Part shown: piece by piece, positions 42,169 through 50,565 of the stretch | Layout: every line of letters starts with the position of its first letter | Numbering within the stretch: the stretch's first letter is position 1 | Assembly: GCA_039798705.1 (NCBI GenBank) | Contig: JBDKFN010000002.1 | Location: 1 to 64,000 of the forward strand | Direction of reading: 5' to 3' | Length of the DNA stretch: 64,000 nt | Source: CAIKLP01 sp039798705 | Lineage (GTDB): Bacteria > Bacteroidota > Bacteroidia > Sphingobacteriales > Sphingobacteriaceae | Program-made: the position numbers and the translations under genes | The notes under the pieces: model-generated | Told to the model about the DNA's origin: nothing | The model's database searches: none | Seen by the model: only the letters and a program-made list of their open reading frames with translations

Positions 42169-43506
42169 TTAAAATCTGAATTGCATACGTGCTGTGAAAA
42201 CATTATCCGATTTGTCATAATTATATCCGCTTATGCCAACTGTTTCATTTGTGATCATATCATAATAAAACATGAATTTTAAATTCGCACTAGCTAGGTA
42301 GTTTACACCAATTCCATTGGTAGTATATTTAATGTCTCCTGTACCAAACTTCCCAGCTGAGTTAATTTGATATCCTGCAACTTTTGAGTTTGGATCGTAT
42401 ACATCATATTTGTATACCAATTGAAAAGGAAGGTTAGCAATTTTGTGAATGAAATAGAAATATCCTGCATTGAAATTTCTAACATATGCTTTCCCTACCG
42501 GCGCAAACTCAGAACTTCTACTAGAAGATGCAACTCCAGGTTGTGTACCTGCAACATATTCAGCTCTTAAAGTGGTAATGCCTAAACCATGGTCAAATGA
42601 AACTTGCGCATCTACTCCATAATAAGTTCTTTTTGCATAGTCGCCAATGTTGCTACCATTCTTATTTGCAATAAAATTTGGGGTAGCACTATTTGTCATA
42701 TCGATACCAGAGTATACAGTTGAATCTGTTTGCAATACACTTCCATTATAATAAGATACTCCTAAACCATATTGAATGCGTTCGTTTTTAGTAGAACTAT
42801 TTAAAGTAACTTGTCCAATAAAATCTTTGCGAGCATCAAATTCACGAGCAATACCAGGACCATTAAAAATACCTGCGTTGATTTTAAACACATGTAATGG
42901 TGAAGTTTTAGGTGCTTGCAATGTTACCATCGCGCCTAAATCTCTTTCATTTGGTAATAAACTTTGAACAAATCTTGAACGCTCAGGTGTTTCCCTAACT
43001 TGTGAAGATTGCGAAACCTCAAATCCAAATGGACGGTTTTGCATACCTACAGTTAATGTCAATGGGTTCCAAAAAGGAGCATTGATTTTCATATAGAAAT
43101 CTCTCACGTTAACTGCAAATGGAATTGCAGAAGATGAAGTTCCTACTGAAGTTCCTGGTGTTAATGTTGGATCAACTACATCTAATTGTAATACATATTG
43201 CGCATATGCTTGCTCGTAAGTAAATTTAATCCTACCACGACGTAATATCATGCGGCTGTCAGAGAACGGTTGAAAATTTCCACCGGCTACACTCGCAGCG
43301 CCTAAAGTATCAATGTGTTGGTATTGCGCTTGGATCCAACCATTGATTTTTATTTTTTTCAAAAAAGTCAAATCCCCCTCTGCTTTTGCAACTCTTCCTG
43401 ACAAGTCATTAAATGTACTGTCGTTAAGTGTTACATTCTGTGCATTTGCTCCAAAAGTAGCAAGGGTAAGTAAAATTAAAAGGATTTTAATGTTAAGCTT
43501 TTTCAT
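42169..43506 (-). CDS. Phosphate-selective porin (OprP/OprO family)
   Basis: 445 residues with a signal peptide (MKKLNIKILLILLTLATFGANAQ). After a short N-terminal helix region, the chain has the alternating strands of a 16-strand barrel, with ILRRGRIKFTYEQAYAQYVLQLD and NPLTLTVGMQNRPFGFEVSQ, typical of the Pfam phosphate-selective porin O/P family. It ends in Phe (ARMQFRF), as outer membrane barrels do. Being the first gene before pstSCAB-phoU supports phosphate as the substrate. A Pho-box-like array lies upstream. Confidence 0.92.
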   Translation of the reverse strand: MKKLNIKILLILLTLATFGANAQNVTLNDSTFNDLSGRVAKAEGDLTFLKKIKINGWIQAQYQHIDTLGAASVAGGNFQPFSDSRMILRRGRIKFTYEQAYAQYVLQLDVVDPTLTPGTSVGTSSSAIPFAVNVRDFYMKINAPFWNPLTLTVGMQNRPFGFEVSQSSQVRETPERSRFVQSLLPNERDLGAMVTLQAPKTSPLHVFKINAGIFNGPGIAREFDARKDFIGQVTLNSSTKNERIQYGLGVSYYNGSVLQTDSTVYSGIDMTNSATPNFIANKNGSNIGDYAKRTYYGVDAQVSFDHGLGITTLRAEYVAGTQPGVASSSRSSEFAPVGKAYVRNFNAGYFYFIHKIANLPFQLVYKYDVYDPNSKVAGYQINSAGKFGTGDIKYTTNGIGVNYLASANLKFMFYYDMITNETVGISGYNYDKSDNVFTARMQFRF

Positions 43507-43534
43507 AATTACTGTTAAGTCTATGTGATTTAAT

Positions 43535-43603
43535 TGTTAACTGTTAGCAAATTTGTAAAGTTAATGTTACCCTTTTATTTCGCTTATGTTAAGAAATTGT
43601 TAA
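43535..43603 (-). promoter_or_regulatory. Pho-box-like array upstream of the porin-pst operon
   Basis: On the minus strand TTAACA-ATTTC-TTAACA lies at 43603-43587, the spacing (6+5 bases) of PhoP/PhoB boxes. Further TTAACA-like hexamers follow: GTAACA at 43570, TTTACA at 43559, CTAACA at 43547 and TTAACA at 43540. Intervals of 11, 22 and 11 bases put the sites on one helix face. CAAATTTG at 43556-43549 could be a -7 element (one mismatch). Confidence 0.6.
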
Positions 43604-43717
43604 GAATGTGGTGGTTGGTTATTAAATTACTGAAAATGAAGCAGATAGGTTTTATGACAATGTTAATTTAATGCTAAAAGCATCGATTAATGTTAAGAAA
43701 TAAACAAAATGAGTCTT

Positions 43718-45655
43718 TTATAGTAATTCTGTGCTTTCTTCAATTATAGTAGAAGGCAGGGTGTCAACAACCAAAATCATGCTTTTAGCTAAACCCTTAA
43801 CCTTTACACTATTAAATATACCGACTGTGTCTGTTGCAGGTACCTTTCCCCTTCGAACCATTAAACCACCGATTAACTTGAAATACTTATGCATGTAAGG
43901 TTTTAATTCTGCATTAGTTAGGAAAGAATTTTTAAATCGTTTTGGCTTCGGAACTATACTTGCTAAGAAAATGCTTTCTCCTAAATTTAATTCGCTTGGA
44001 AACTTATCGAAATAGAATCTTGATGCTTCTGTAATACCATATACATTTGGCCCCCATTCAATAATATTTAAATAAACTTCAAACATTCTTTGTTTGTCTA
44101 CCAACCTGCCATTTTCTATCATCCAAACAATTAACACCTCTTCTAACTTGCGTGCAACTGTTTTGTTTCTGTTTAAAAATATATTTTTAACCAATTGCAT
44201 AGAAATAGTACTGCCGCCGCGTTTGAATCGACCAGCTACAAAGTTAGTTGCAATAGACTGCCTAAATGCTTCCTCATAAAAGCCGCGATGTGAGAAGAAT
44301 AATGGATCCTCTGAAGTCAATAAAGCATTCTTGATATAATCTGATATTTGCGCATAAGGAGTAAATCCAAAGCTCTCAGGACCAACAATCATAGACTTTA
44401 CAGCATTACCACCTTCAAATGCAGTATAAATAAAACTGCTGTTTATTTTCTGAAAATTAACATTTCCGTATTGTAAAATCTTAAAGTTCTCTCGGCTAAG
44501 TTTCGAATCAAATTTACAATGCCAAGGGTCCTTACTGTCTAAATAAAAGTTTAAATGATACGCTAAATTTCCTGCCACTTTTATTCCTTCTAAAGACTCG
44601 AACAAACCTTTTGGAAATGAGTTTAAAAATTTCTGAGCAAAAGTGTTTTCTGTATTGATTTTTAATTCATAAATTTTTTGTGGAGCAATGGTGTATTTCA
44701 AAAATGGATGAATTTTTATTTCTCCTAAAGAAGCAACAGAGCTACTATCTATGGCAACAAAATTTTCGCCAATAAGCATTTTGCAATCTATAGCAGCCGA
44801 AGACACAACCACTTCTTTTTGCGCAAGCTTTGGGTGTTTGATCATTAAATTATGAATGTGCCAATTCCCTGAAATGCTTAAATTACCTGACTTGTAGTCG
44901 ATGGCATCCATTCGAGTAGAAATAGTATCAAAATTTAATTTTAAGCCAAACTTTTCTTCTAGATAAGGAAATTCCACTTTTTTATTCTCTGCATAAAATT
45001 GCATGTTTAACTTTTTCTCTTCCGGATTAACATATCCTTCTGCATGCCAAACAGACTCATTTTGATTTAAAATAAAGGTAGAATAAAATCGGTTGTTTAA
45101 TATTTGAATGGCTTTTGCCGCAACTTGAAATTGGTGTTTATTATCAACAACTTTTAAATGACAATCTTGTATATCTAACCTAGCTGGAACTTTATATAAT
45201 AAATCATTGATTAAGTTGTCTGCTAAATGTGCTAAATCGATTTTTTGATTGGTGTTGTTGAGTGTATCTTTCTTTTTACTTTTCAATAAAAATTCAAAAT
45301 TTCTTTTACCCGCTTGGTTAATCAATTGCAAATTAGCACCACTCACAACAAGTTCTGAAAGTTTAATTCTTCCAATAAGCATAGGCAGTAATTCCACCTT
45401 TACTTTAAAATGCGATACCGATAAAAGGGTGTCTAAAGAGTCGGGTAAAATACTGATCTCGTTCATTACAACAGTACTTAACCCTTCAAATTTAGCCTGT
45501 TTGATTGCTATAGTTATTTTATTGCGCTCTTTTTGACTCGTAATTACCCTGTCTATTACGCCATGCATGATTCGTTCCCTTAGTCCAATTGCCAAACCAA
45601 TTCCGATAAAGAGCAATGCAAGGATTACAAAAAGTGCGATTTTTATTTTTTTCAT
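43718..45655 (-). CDS. AsmA-like/GT51 peptidoglycan transglycosylase fusion
   Basis: 645 residues from the ATG at 45655; an upstream start at 45712 only adds a hydrophobic leader that would intrude into the divergent gene's upstream region. One transmembrane helix (about 5-25) is followed by about 400 residues with AsmA-like sequence (MLIGRIKLSELVVSGANLQL, KRNFEFLL). From about 430 onward is a GT51 domain: SEDPLFFSHRGFYEEAFRQS (catalytic E449), GGSTISMQLVKNIFL, ARKLEEVLIVWMIE and the long YLNIIEWGPNVYGITEASR motif. There is no transpeptidase domain. It would polymerise lipid II glycan strands in the periplasm. Confidence 0.85.
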   Translation of the reverse strand: MKKIKIALFVILALLFIGIGLAIGLRERIMHGVIDRVITSQKERNKITIAIKQAKFEGLSTVVMNEISILPDSLDTLLSVSHFKVKVELLPMLIGRIKLSELVVSGANLQLINQAGKRNFEFLLKSKKKDTLNNTNQKIDLAHLADNLINDLLYKVPARLDIQDCHLKVVDNKHQFQVAAKAIQILNNRFYSTFILNQNESVWHAEGYVNPEEKKLNMQFYAENKKVEFPYLEEKFGLKLNFDTISTRMDAIDYKSGNLSISGNWHIHNLMIKHPKLAQKEVVVSSAAIDCKMLIGENFVAIDSSSVASLGEIKIHPFLKYTIAPQKIYELKINTENTFAQKFLNSFPKGLFESLEGIKVAGNLAYHLNFYLDSKDPWHCKFDSKLSRENFKILQYGNVNFQKINSSFIYTAFEGGNAVKSMIVGPESFGFTPYAQISDYIKNALLTSEDPLFFSHRGFYEEAFRQSIATNFVAGRFKRGGSTISMQLVKNIFLNRNKTVARKLEEVLIVWMIENGRLVDKQRMFEVYLNIIEWGPNVYGITEASRFYFDKFPSELNLGESIFLASIVPKPKRFKNSFLTNAELKPYMHKYFKLIGGLMVRRGKVPATDTVGIFNSVKVKGLAKSMILVVDTLPSTIIEESTELL

Positions 45656-45696
45656 GATTAAAGGCTGAAAATAATAAATAATAAATGGAATAATGG

Positions 45697-45704
45697 TAAA
45701 TTTG
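45697..45704 (+). promoter_or_regulatory. Candidate -7 promoter element for the lipoprotein gene
   Basis: TAAATTTG is an exact TAnnTTTG match 17 bases before the ATG at 45722, inside the 66-base region shared with the divergent transglycosylase gene. No clear TTG upstream. Confidence 0.35.
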
Positions 45705-45721
45705 TTTATCAAATATCAAAG

Positions 45722-46102
45722 ATGAAATATTTAGCTTTTATAGTTTTAGGATTAAGCGTGTTGCTAAATAGTTGCAAAGAGGAAAACCCGAGCGACCCAT
45801 CAGTTGTCATTACTAAAATTAGCCCCAACAACCACCAAGTTTACAATTGGAACGATACAGCTTTTTTCAATATTACTTTCTCAGATAACAGTCAAATAAA
45901 ATCAACAAGCCTAAGAATATACCTTGCAACTGGTAAAAACTTATTACAAATTTCCGACAAACCAAATAGTAAAACAGCTGTTATAGATACATTCATTATT
46001 ATGAATGATAGCAGTTATACGTTCGTCAATTTTGACATTATTGCGGAAGACGATGCTGGCAACACAAGCAGTAAAAGCAGTCACATACACATCAGAATTT
46101 AA
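45722..46102 (+). CDS. Small lipoprotein with Ig-like fold, unknown function
   Basis: 126 residues. The N-terminus MKYLAFIVLGLSVLLNSC ends in a lipobox (LNSC), so it is lipidated. The rest is a single beta-rich domain with VVITKISPNNHQVYNWNDTA and DIIAEDDAGNTSSKSSH, resembling Ig-like repeats of Bacteroidota surface proteins (DUF4625-type). It lies between a divergent transglycosylase gene and mrp, with a 49-base gap to the latter. No function can be assigned. Confidence 0.7.
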   Translation: MKYLAFIVLGLSVLLNSCKEENPSDPSVVITKISPNNHQVYNWNDTAFFNITFSDNSQIKSTSLRIYLATGKNLLQISDKPNSKTAVIDTFIIMNDSSYTFVNFDIIAEDDAGNTSSKSSHIHIRI

Positions 46103-46151
46103 TTTATTTAATAAATAACATTTCAATCTAATTGAAATACAAACAACCAAA

Positions 46152-47231
46152 ATGTATACCAAAGAACAAATACTAAGTGCGCTAAGTAATGTTGAAGAAC
46201 CCGATTTGAAAAAAGATTTGGTTACCCTTAACATGATTGAAGATGTTGAAATTAATGGGAACGAAGTTAAATTCTCTGTTATATTAACTACTCCTGCATG
46301 TCCATTAAAAGCCATGATTGAAAATGCATGTATCAACGCGATACATCATTTCGTAGATAAAAATATTATCGTTAAAGCAAACATGACCAGTAGGGTAACA
46401 AGCACTACTCAAGATCCGAGTTTTCCGAACATTAAAAATATTGTTTTGGTTGCTTCTGGAAAAGGTGGAGTTGGCAAATCAACTGTTGCCGTTAACTTAG
46501 CCATTAGCTTAAGTAAACAAGGTGCAAAAGTTGGCTTAATTGATGCAGATATTTATGGACCATCTATTCCGATGATGTTTAAATTAGAAGGTGCAAGACC
46601 AGGCGCAGAAAAAAATGGAGAAAAAGTAAGTTTAATGCCTTTAGAAAAGTATGGTATTAAATTGCTGTCTATCGGATTTTTTGTAGATCCAAATCAAGCA
46701 ATTCCATGGAGAGGTCCGATGGTAACTACTGCATTGAAACAATTATTTACTGATGCAAACTGGGGTGAACTGGATTACCTTATCGTTGATACGCCACCAG
46801 GAACTGGCGATGTACATATTACTTTAGGGCAACAATTCCCAATTACAGGAGCTGTAATTGTAACCACTCCTCAAAATGTAGCTGTTGCAGATGCTAGAAA
46901 AGGAATGGCCATGTTTAGAATGGATGGTATTAAAATTCCGGTTTTAGGTGTTATTGAAAACATGTCTTATTTCAGCCCTGCAGAAATGCCCGATCAGCAA
47001 TACTTTATTTTTGGTAAAGATGGTGGCAAAAAATTAGCAGAGCAATTTGAAGTGCCATTTTTAGGAGAAATACCATTGGTGCAATCTGTTGGCGAATCTG
47101 GCGATATGGGTGAACCTATTTCGTTAAACGAAACCCATCCAACTGCATTGGCAATGGCTCAAATTGCTTCAAAAGTAGCACAACAAGTCGCTTTAATCAA
47201 TGCAGGTATGCATGTAAATAATCTAAATTAG
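46152..47231 (+). CDS. Mrp/ApbC family Fe-S carrier P-loop ATPase
   Basis: 359 residues. An N-terminal MIP18/DUF59 domain (about 1-85) precedes the Mrp ATPase domain with Walker A VASGKGGVGKSTVAVNLA (about 103-110) and DYLIVDTPPGTGDVH. The part after IENMSYF, where E. coli-type Mrp and eukaryotic Nbp35 have a CxxC pair for a bridging cluster, reads SPAEMPDQQYFIFGKDGG without any cysteine. It should still bind ATP and may still chaperone clusters by another route. A NifU-type gene follows at 51 bases, supporting an Fe-S role. Confidence 0.9.
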   Translation: MYTKEQILSALSNVEEPDLKKDLVTLNMIEDVEINGNEVKFSVILTTPACPLKAMIENACINAIHHFVDKNIIVKANMTSRVTSTTQDPSFPNIKNIVLVASGKGGVGKSTVAVNLAISLSKQGAKVGLIDADIYGPSIPMMFKLEGARPGAEKNGEKVSLMPLEKYGIKLLSIGFFVDPNQAIPWRGPMVTTALKQLFTDANWGELDYLIVDTPPGTGDVHITLGQQFPITGAVIVTTPQNVAVADARKGMAMFRMDGIKIPVLGVIENMSYFSPAEMPDQQYFIFGKDGGKKLAEQFEVPFLGEIPLVQSVGESGDMGEPISLNETHPTALAMAQIASKVAQQVALINAGMHVNNLN

Positions 47232-47248
47232 AATTATTATAAATAGTG

Positions 47249-47256
47249 TATCTTTG
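47249..47256 (+). promoter_or_regulatory. Candidate -7 promoter element before the nifU-type gene
   Basis: TATCTTTG is an exact TAnnTTTG match 26 bases before the ATG at 47283. It may give the nifU-type gene its own promoter in addition to read-through from mrp. Confidence 0.35.
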
Positions 47257-47282
47257 TAAATAATTATCCTTATTAAATTAAA

Positions 47283-47576
47283 ATGAATACAAGTCCAGAA
47301 TTAATAGAACGCATTGAAAATGCATTAGACCAAATAAGACCTTACTTAGAAGCAGATGGCGGCAATGTCGCTTTGCAAGAAGTAACTGAAGATATGGTAG
47401 TGAAATTAAAACTATTGGGCGCTTGCGGTTCATGTCCAATGAGCATCATGACTTTGAAAGCTGGAGTTGAACAAGCGCTTAAGCGTTCCATTCCAGAAAT
47501 CAATTCTGTTGAAGCAGTAAACATCACGGATGCAGATGACCCGAACGCTGTTCTTCCAGAAAGATTGAGAAACTAA
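47283..47576 (+). CDS. NifU C-terminal-type Fe-S scaffold protein
   Basis: 97 residues, a stand-alone NifU C-terminal domain. The cluster-binding pair C48 and C51 is in LLGACGSCPMSIMTLKAGVE, the signature of Nfu proteins that hold and transfer [4Fe-4S] clusters. The opening helix (LIERIENALDQIRPYLEADG) is typical as well. It lacks the degenerate A-type domain of E. coli NfuA. It follows an Mrp-type ATPase and is closed by a strong hairpin terminator. Confidence 0.93.
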   Translation: MNTSPELIERIENALDQIRPYLEADGGNVALQEVTEDMVVKLKLLGACGSCPMSIMTLKAGVEQALKRSIPEINSVEAVNITDADDPNAVLPERLRN

Positions 47577-47578
47577 AA

Positions 47579-47621
47579 AAACGAAAAGAGCGTTCATACG
47601 ATATGACCGCTCTTTTCGTTT
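47579..47621 (+). terminator. Terminator after the nifU-type gene
   Basis: A 13-base-pair stem (AACGAAAAGAGCG/CGCTCTTTTCGTT) continues, after one mismatch, into TCATA/TATGA with a 3-base loop. It begins right after the stop codon and ends in TTTAATAAAATT. Confidence 0.85.
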
Positions 47622-47645
47622 AATAAAATTATAGCACTGTTTGTT

Positions 47646-48296
47646 TTGAAAAAATTCACCCTTTACTTATTTCTTTTCTTGTTTGTGTTTGCGATTCAAA
47701 ATAGCCAAGCGCAAGAAAAGAAATTAGTGCAATTTTCTGGCGTTATTCTTCATGCAGACAGCTTAGCCCCTCTTCCCTTTGTCAATGTTTTCAATGTTTC
47801 TAGAGGATACAAAGGAACTTTCAGTGATTTTCGCGGTTTCTTTTCTTTAGTAGTTGGCGTAGGTGATACTGTTCGCATTGCTTGCTTAGGATTTAAAAAA
47901 CAAGAGATTGTTATTCCAGATAATTTAATTAACAACTCGGTATCTGCAATCTTTAAATTAAAGCCGGAGAGTTTTAACATTCCAATGGTTTATATTTTCC
48001 CATTTGCAACTGTTGAACAATTCAAACAAACATTCTTGAAATTAAAATTAGCTGATGACGACTTGATGTTGGCACAGAAAAATTTAGATGAAAGGGTGAT
48101 GAATACGTTCAAGAATACCATGGCTTGGGATGGTTCCCAAAACAGTAAATATTTTTTCCAGCAAAGCAGCGAAAAGCTCTATTGGGCTGGACAAAACCGC
48201 TATAACCCTTTGTTTGACTTAGTAAAAATCAATCAATTTATTCAACTCCTAAACGAAGGTAAAATCAACTTGAGAAACGAGAAAAAAGAAGACTAG
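47646..48296 (+). CDS. Secreted CarboxypepD_reg-like domain protein, TTG start
   Basis: 216 residues starting at a TTG, because no ATG precedes the signal peptide (KKFTLYLFLFLFVFAIQNSQ, cut near AQ). Residues about 28-110 form a carboxypeptidase-regulatory-like Ig domain: VQFSGVILHADSLAPLPFVN and GFFSLVVGVGDTVRIACLGF. This domain usually opens TonB-dependent SusC-type receptors, but no plug or barrel follows; the C-terminal 100 residues are helical with no recognised family. Its 3' end overlaps def by 4 bases. Function unknown. Confidence 0.75.
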   Translation: MKKFTLYLFLFLFVFAIQNSQAQEKKLVQFSGVILHADSLAPLPFVNVFNVSRGYKGTFSDFRGFFSLVVGVGDTVRIACLGFKKQEIVIPDNLINNSVSAIFKLKPESFNIPMVYIFPFATVEQFKQTFLKLKLADDDLMLAQKNLDERVMNTFKNTMAWDGSQNSKYFFQQSSEKLYWAGQNRYNPLFDLVKINQFIQLLNEGKINLRNEKKED

Positions 48297-48874
48297 TTTT
48301 TTCTCTTCTTTTGAGCAGGATATTTCATCTTGTACTCTGGACGAATAATCCCTTTAGTAATGGCATCCAATTTCTTTACAATCAACCTTTTCTTTATAGG
48401 AGAAATTTTATCTACGAATAATTTTCCTTCAATGTGGTCGTATTCATGTTGAATAATGCGCGCTAAAATACCGTCGTATGTTTCTTCAATGGTTTGAAAA
48501 TTTTCGTCTTGGTAACGAATTTTTATAACCGATTTTCTAGATACTTCTTCTCTTACTTCTGGAATGCTTAAACATCCTTCAGAAAAAGACCACTCTGCAC
48601 CAGACTCTTCTAATATTTCTGCGTTGATAAATACTTTTTTGAAATTTAATTGCTTAGGCTTGTCCTCTTCGTCCTCGTCGAAAGGTGAGGCGTCTATTAC
48701 AAATAGGCGGATAGCTAAACCCACTTGAGGAGCCGCCAAGCCTACACCATGCGCATGATACATGGTTTCAAACATATCAGAAATTAATGCAGGAAGCTGT
48801 GGGTAATCAGACGAAATATCCACACCAACTTTTCTTAATACAGGGTCGCCAAAAGCAATTACTGGTAATATCAT
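48293..48874 (-). CDS. def: Peptide deformylase
   Basis: 193 residues. The three metal-site motifs are complete: GVGLAAPQVGL, EGCLSIP (C101) and QHEYDHIEGKLFVD (H143, E144, H147). The enzyme removes the formyl group from nascent N-termini, working at the ribosome exit. It follows the ruvX-like gene by 8 bases on the same strand and probably shares its transcript. Confidence 0.96.
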   Translation of the reverse strand: MILPVIAFGDPVLRKVGVDISSDYPQLPALISDMFETMYHAHGVGLAAPQVGLAIRLFVIDASPFDEDEEDKPKQLNFKKVFINAEILEESGAEWSFSEGCLSIPEVREEVSRKSVIKIRYQDENFQTIEETYDGILARIIQHEYDHIEGKLFVDKISPIKKRLIVKKLDAITKGIIRPEYKMKYPAQKKRKN

Positions 48875-48882
48875 TTTAAAAA

Positions 48883-49299
48883 TTAATGGTTGATTGATTC
48901 CATGTAAGACTGTAAAATTATAATTGCGCTTACCAAATCAATGTGTTCTTTTTTTTCTCTATCTTTTTTTGATTTACCACTTTGCGCAATAACTTGCGAT
49001 GCCATTTTTGAAGTAAATCTTTCGTCTATTCTTTTAATTGGAATAGTAGGAAATGTAGCGTTTAACTTTTGCACAAAATCATTGATCATTTGTGCAGACA
49101 TAGAAGGCTCATTATTCATTTGTTTAGGTTCACCCACAACAAATAATTCCACCTGTTCATTAGTTAAATAGGTCTTGATGTAATCGATAAGCTCTTGACT
49201 AGCAACGGTTGTTAAGCCGGTAGCAATTATATTTAACGGGTCGGTAACGGCAATTCCAGTCCGTTTTAATCCATAGTCAAAAGCCATCCATCTTCCCAT
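48883..49299 (-). CDS. ruvX: YqgF/RuvX family Holliday junction resolvase-like protein
   Basis: 138 residues from the ATG at 49299 (MGRWMAFDYGLKRTGIAV), preferred over 49326 because the family normally begins close to the AFDYG motif. The RNase H-like fold shows AFDYGLKRTGIAVTD, ELFVVGEPKQMN and IKRIDERFTSKMA. In E. coli the protein processes the 5' end of pre-16S rRNA; a resolvase role has also been proposed. It precedes def by 8 bases. Confidence 0.9.
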   Translation of the reverse strand: MGRWMAFDYGLKRTGIAVTDPLNIIATGLTTVASQELIDYIKTYLTNEQVELFVVGEPKQMNNEPSMSAQMINDFVQKLNATFPTIPIKRIDERFTSKMASQVIAQSGKSKKDREKKEHIDLVSAIIILQSYMESINH

Positions 49300-49418
49300 G
49301 TTGCAAAGATAATCGCATTCCAACATTATTAAACTTTTTATTCATAATATTTAAAATGATTGTCTAAAAAATTGATCCATGCGATTGGCTTATCGCGCTA
49401 AAATTGCTAAATTGCCCT

Positions 49419-50561
49419 ATGTTTTTTAAAGATATTCCGGGGCAGCAAGCGGTTAAAGAAAGATTAATAAATTCTGTAAAAGAAGCACGCATTAGTCATG
49501 CGCAATTATTTCTTGGGCCAGAGGGAAGTGGAAGTTTAGCGCTTGCTTTAGCTTATGCGCAATATATTTCTTGCTTAGACAAACAAGCAGACGACTCTTG
49601 CGGAAAATGCAGCGCCTGTACCAAGTATCAAAAACTCATACACCCAGATTTACATTTTAGCTATCCATTTATTTCAAAAGGTTCGGCAGAAACTGCTGTA
49701 AGCTATATTAAGGAATGGCGCAAAGCCATTGCAGAGAACCCTTTCATGGGCATTGAGCAGTGGATGGAATATTTAGATGCAGAAAACAAACAACCCAATA
49801 TCAATATAGCAGAATGTCATGCTATTATTCAGAAGCTTGTTTTAAAATCTTTTGAAGCAGAATATAAAATTATATTAATCTGGTTACCCGAATATTTAGG
49901 CGCTGCAGGAAACTCCCTTCTTAAATTAATTGAAGAACCCCCTGCAAAAACCTTATTTATTTTAATAGCTGAAAACTACGATCAAATTCTTTCAACTATT
50001 TTATCTAGAACACAACTCATCAAAATTCCAAAATTGAGCGATGATGTGCTAAAAACATATTTAATTGAAAACGGTTGTCCGCAAGAAAAAGCAGGTAGGG
50101 TAGCTTATTTAGCGAATGGAAATATTTCTGCGGCGCAACAATTACTTGCCGAAGACGATGACGATTTAGAGAGTTTATTCATTCAATGGTTTAGGCTTTG
50201 CTATGCTAGAAAAGGAATTGAGGTAAACGATTGGATAGACCAAGTAGCAAATGCGAGATTTGGTAGAGAAAATCAAAAAAACCTATTAAGATTTGGATTA
50301 CAAGTAATCAGAGATTGCCTAATGGTAAATTTGGATAACAATAGCATTGTAAAGTTTGAAAGCAAGCATTTTGAGCTTTCTAAGCTTGCAGGGGCAATTA
50401 ATTTCGAAAATGCGCCATTACTCATCAAAGACCTTGAACAGGCAGTTTATCACATTGAACGCAATGCCAACCCAAAAATCATGTTTTTGGACCTTAGCAT
50501 TCAGATGATGAGAAATTTACAATTGAAAAATGTAAATTCGCAGTTAACAATAAACGAATAA
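49419..50561 (+). CDS. holB: DNA polymerase III subunit delta'
   Basis: 380 residues from the ATG at 49419 (MFFKDIPGQQAVKERL). The phosphate loop LGPEGSGSLALALAYA lacks the GKT of active ATPases, as expected for delta'. The zinc-module cysteines are in YISCLDKQADDSCGKCSACT. KLIEEPPAKTLFILIAEN and the sensor SRTQLIKIP follow. Delta' is part of the clamp loader. Its stop is 5 bases from the PSP1/RicT gene, so they are probably cotranscribed, an arrangement seen in other phyla too (holB-yaaT in Bacillus). Confidence 0.92.
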   Translation: MFFKDIPGQQAVKERLINSVKEARISHAQLFLGPEGSGSLALALAYAQYISCLDKQADDSCGKCSACTKYQKLIHPDLHFSYPFISKGSAETAVSYIKEWRKAIAENPFMGIEQWMEYLDAENKQPNINIAECHAIIQKLVLKSFEAEYKIILIWLPEYLGAAGNSLLKLIEEPPAKTLFILIAENYDQILSTILSRTQLIKIPKLSDDVLKTYLIENGCPQEKAGRVAYLANGNISAAQQLLAEDDDDLESLFIQWFRLCYARKGIEVNDWIDQVANARFGRENQKNLLRFGLQVIRDCLMVNLDNNSIVKFESKHFELSKLAGAINFENAPLLIKDLEQAVYHIERNANPKIMFLDLSIQMMRNLQLKNVNSQLTINE

Positions 50562-50565
50562 AACT

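Noticed and set aside
43621..43717. Possible small gene or RNA in the gap before the phosphate operon
   Set aside because: Only AT-rich sequence with two further TTAACA copies is seen; no hairpin followed by a T-run and no plausible frame.
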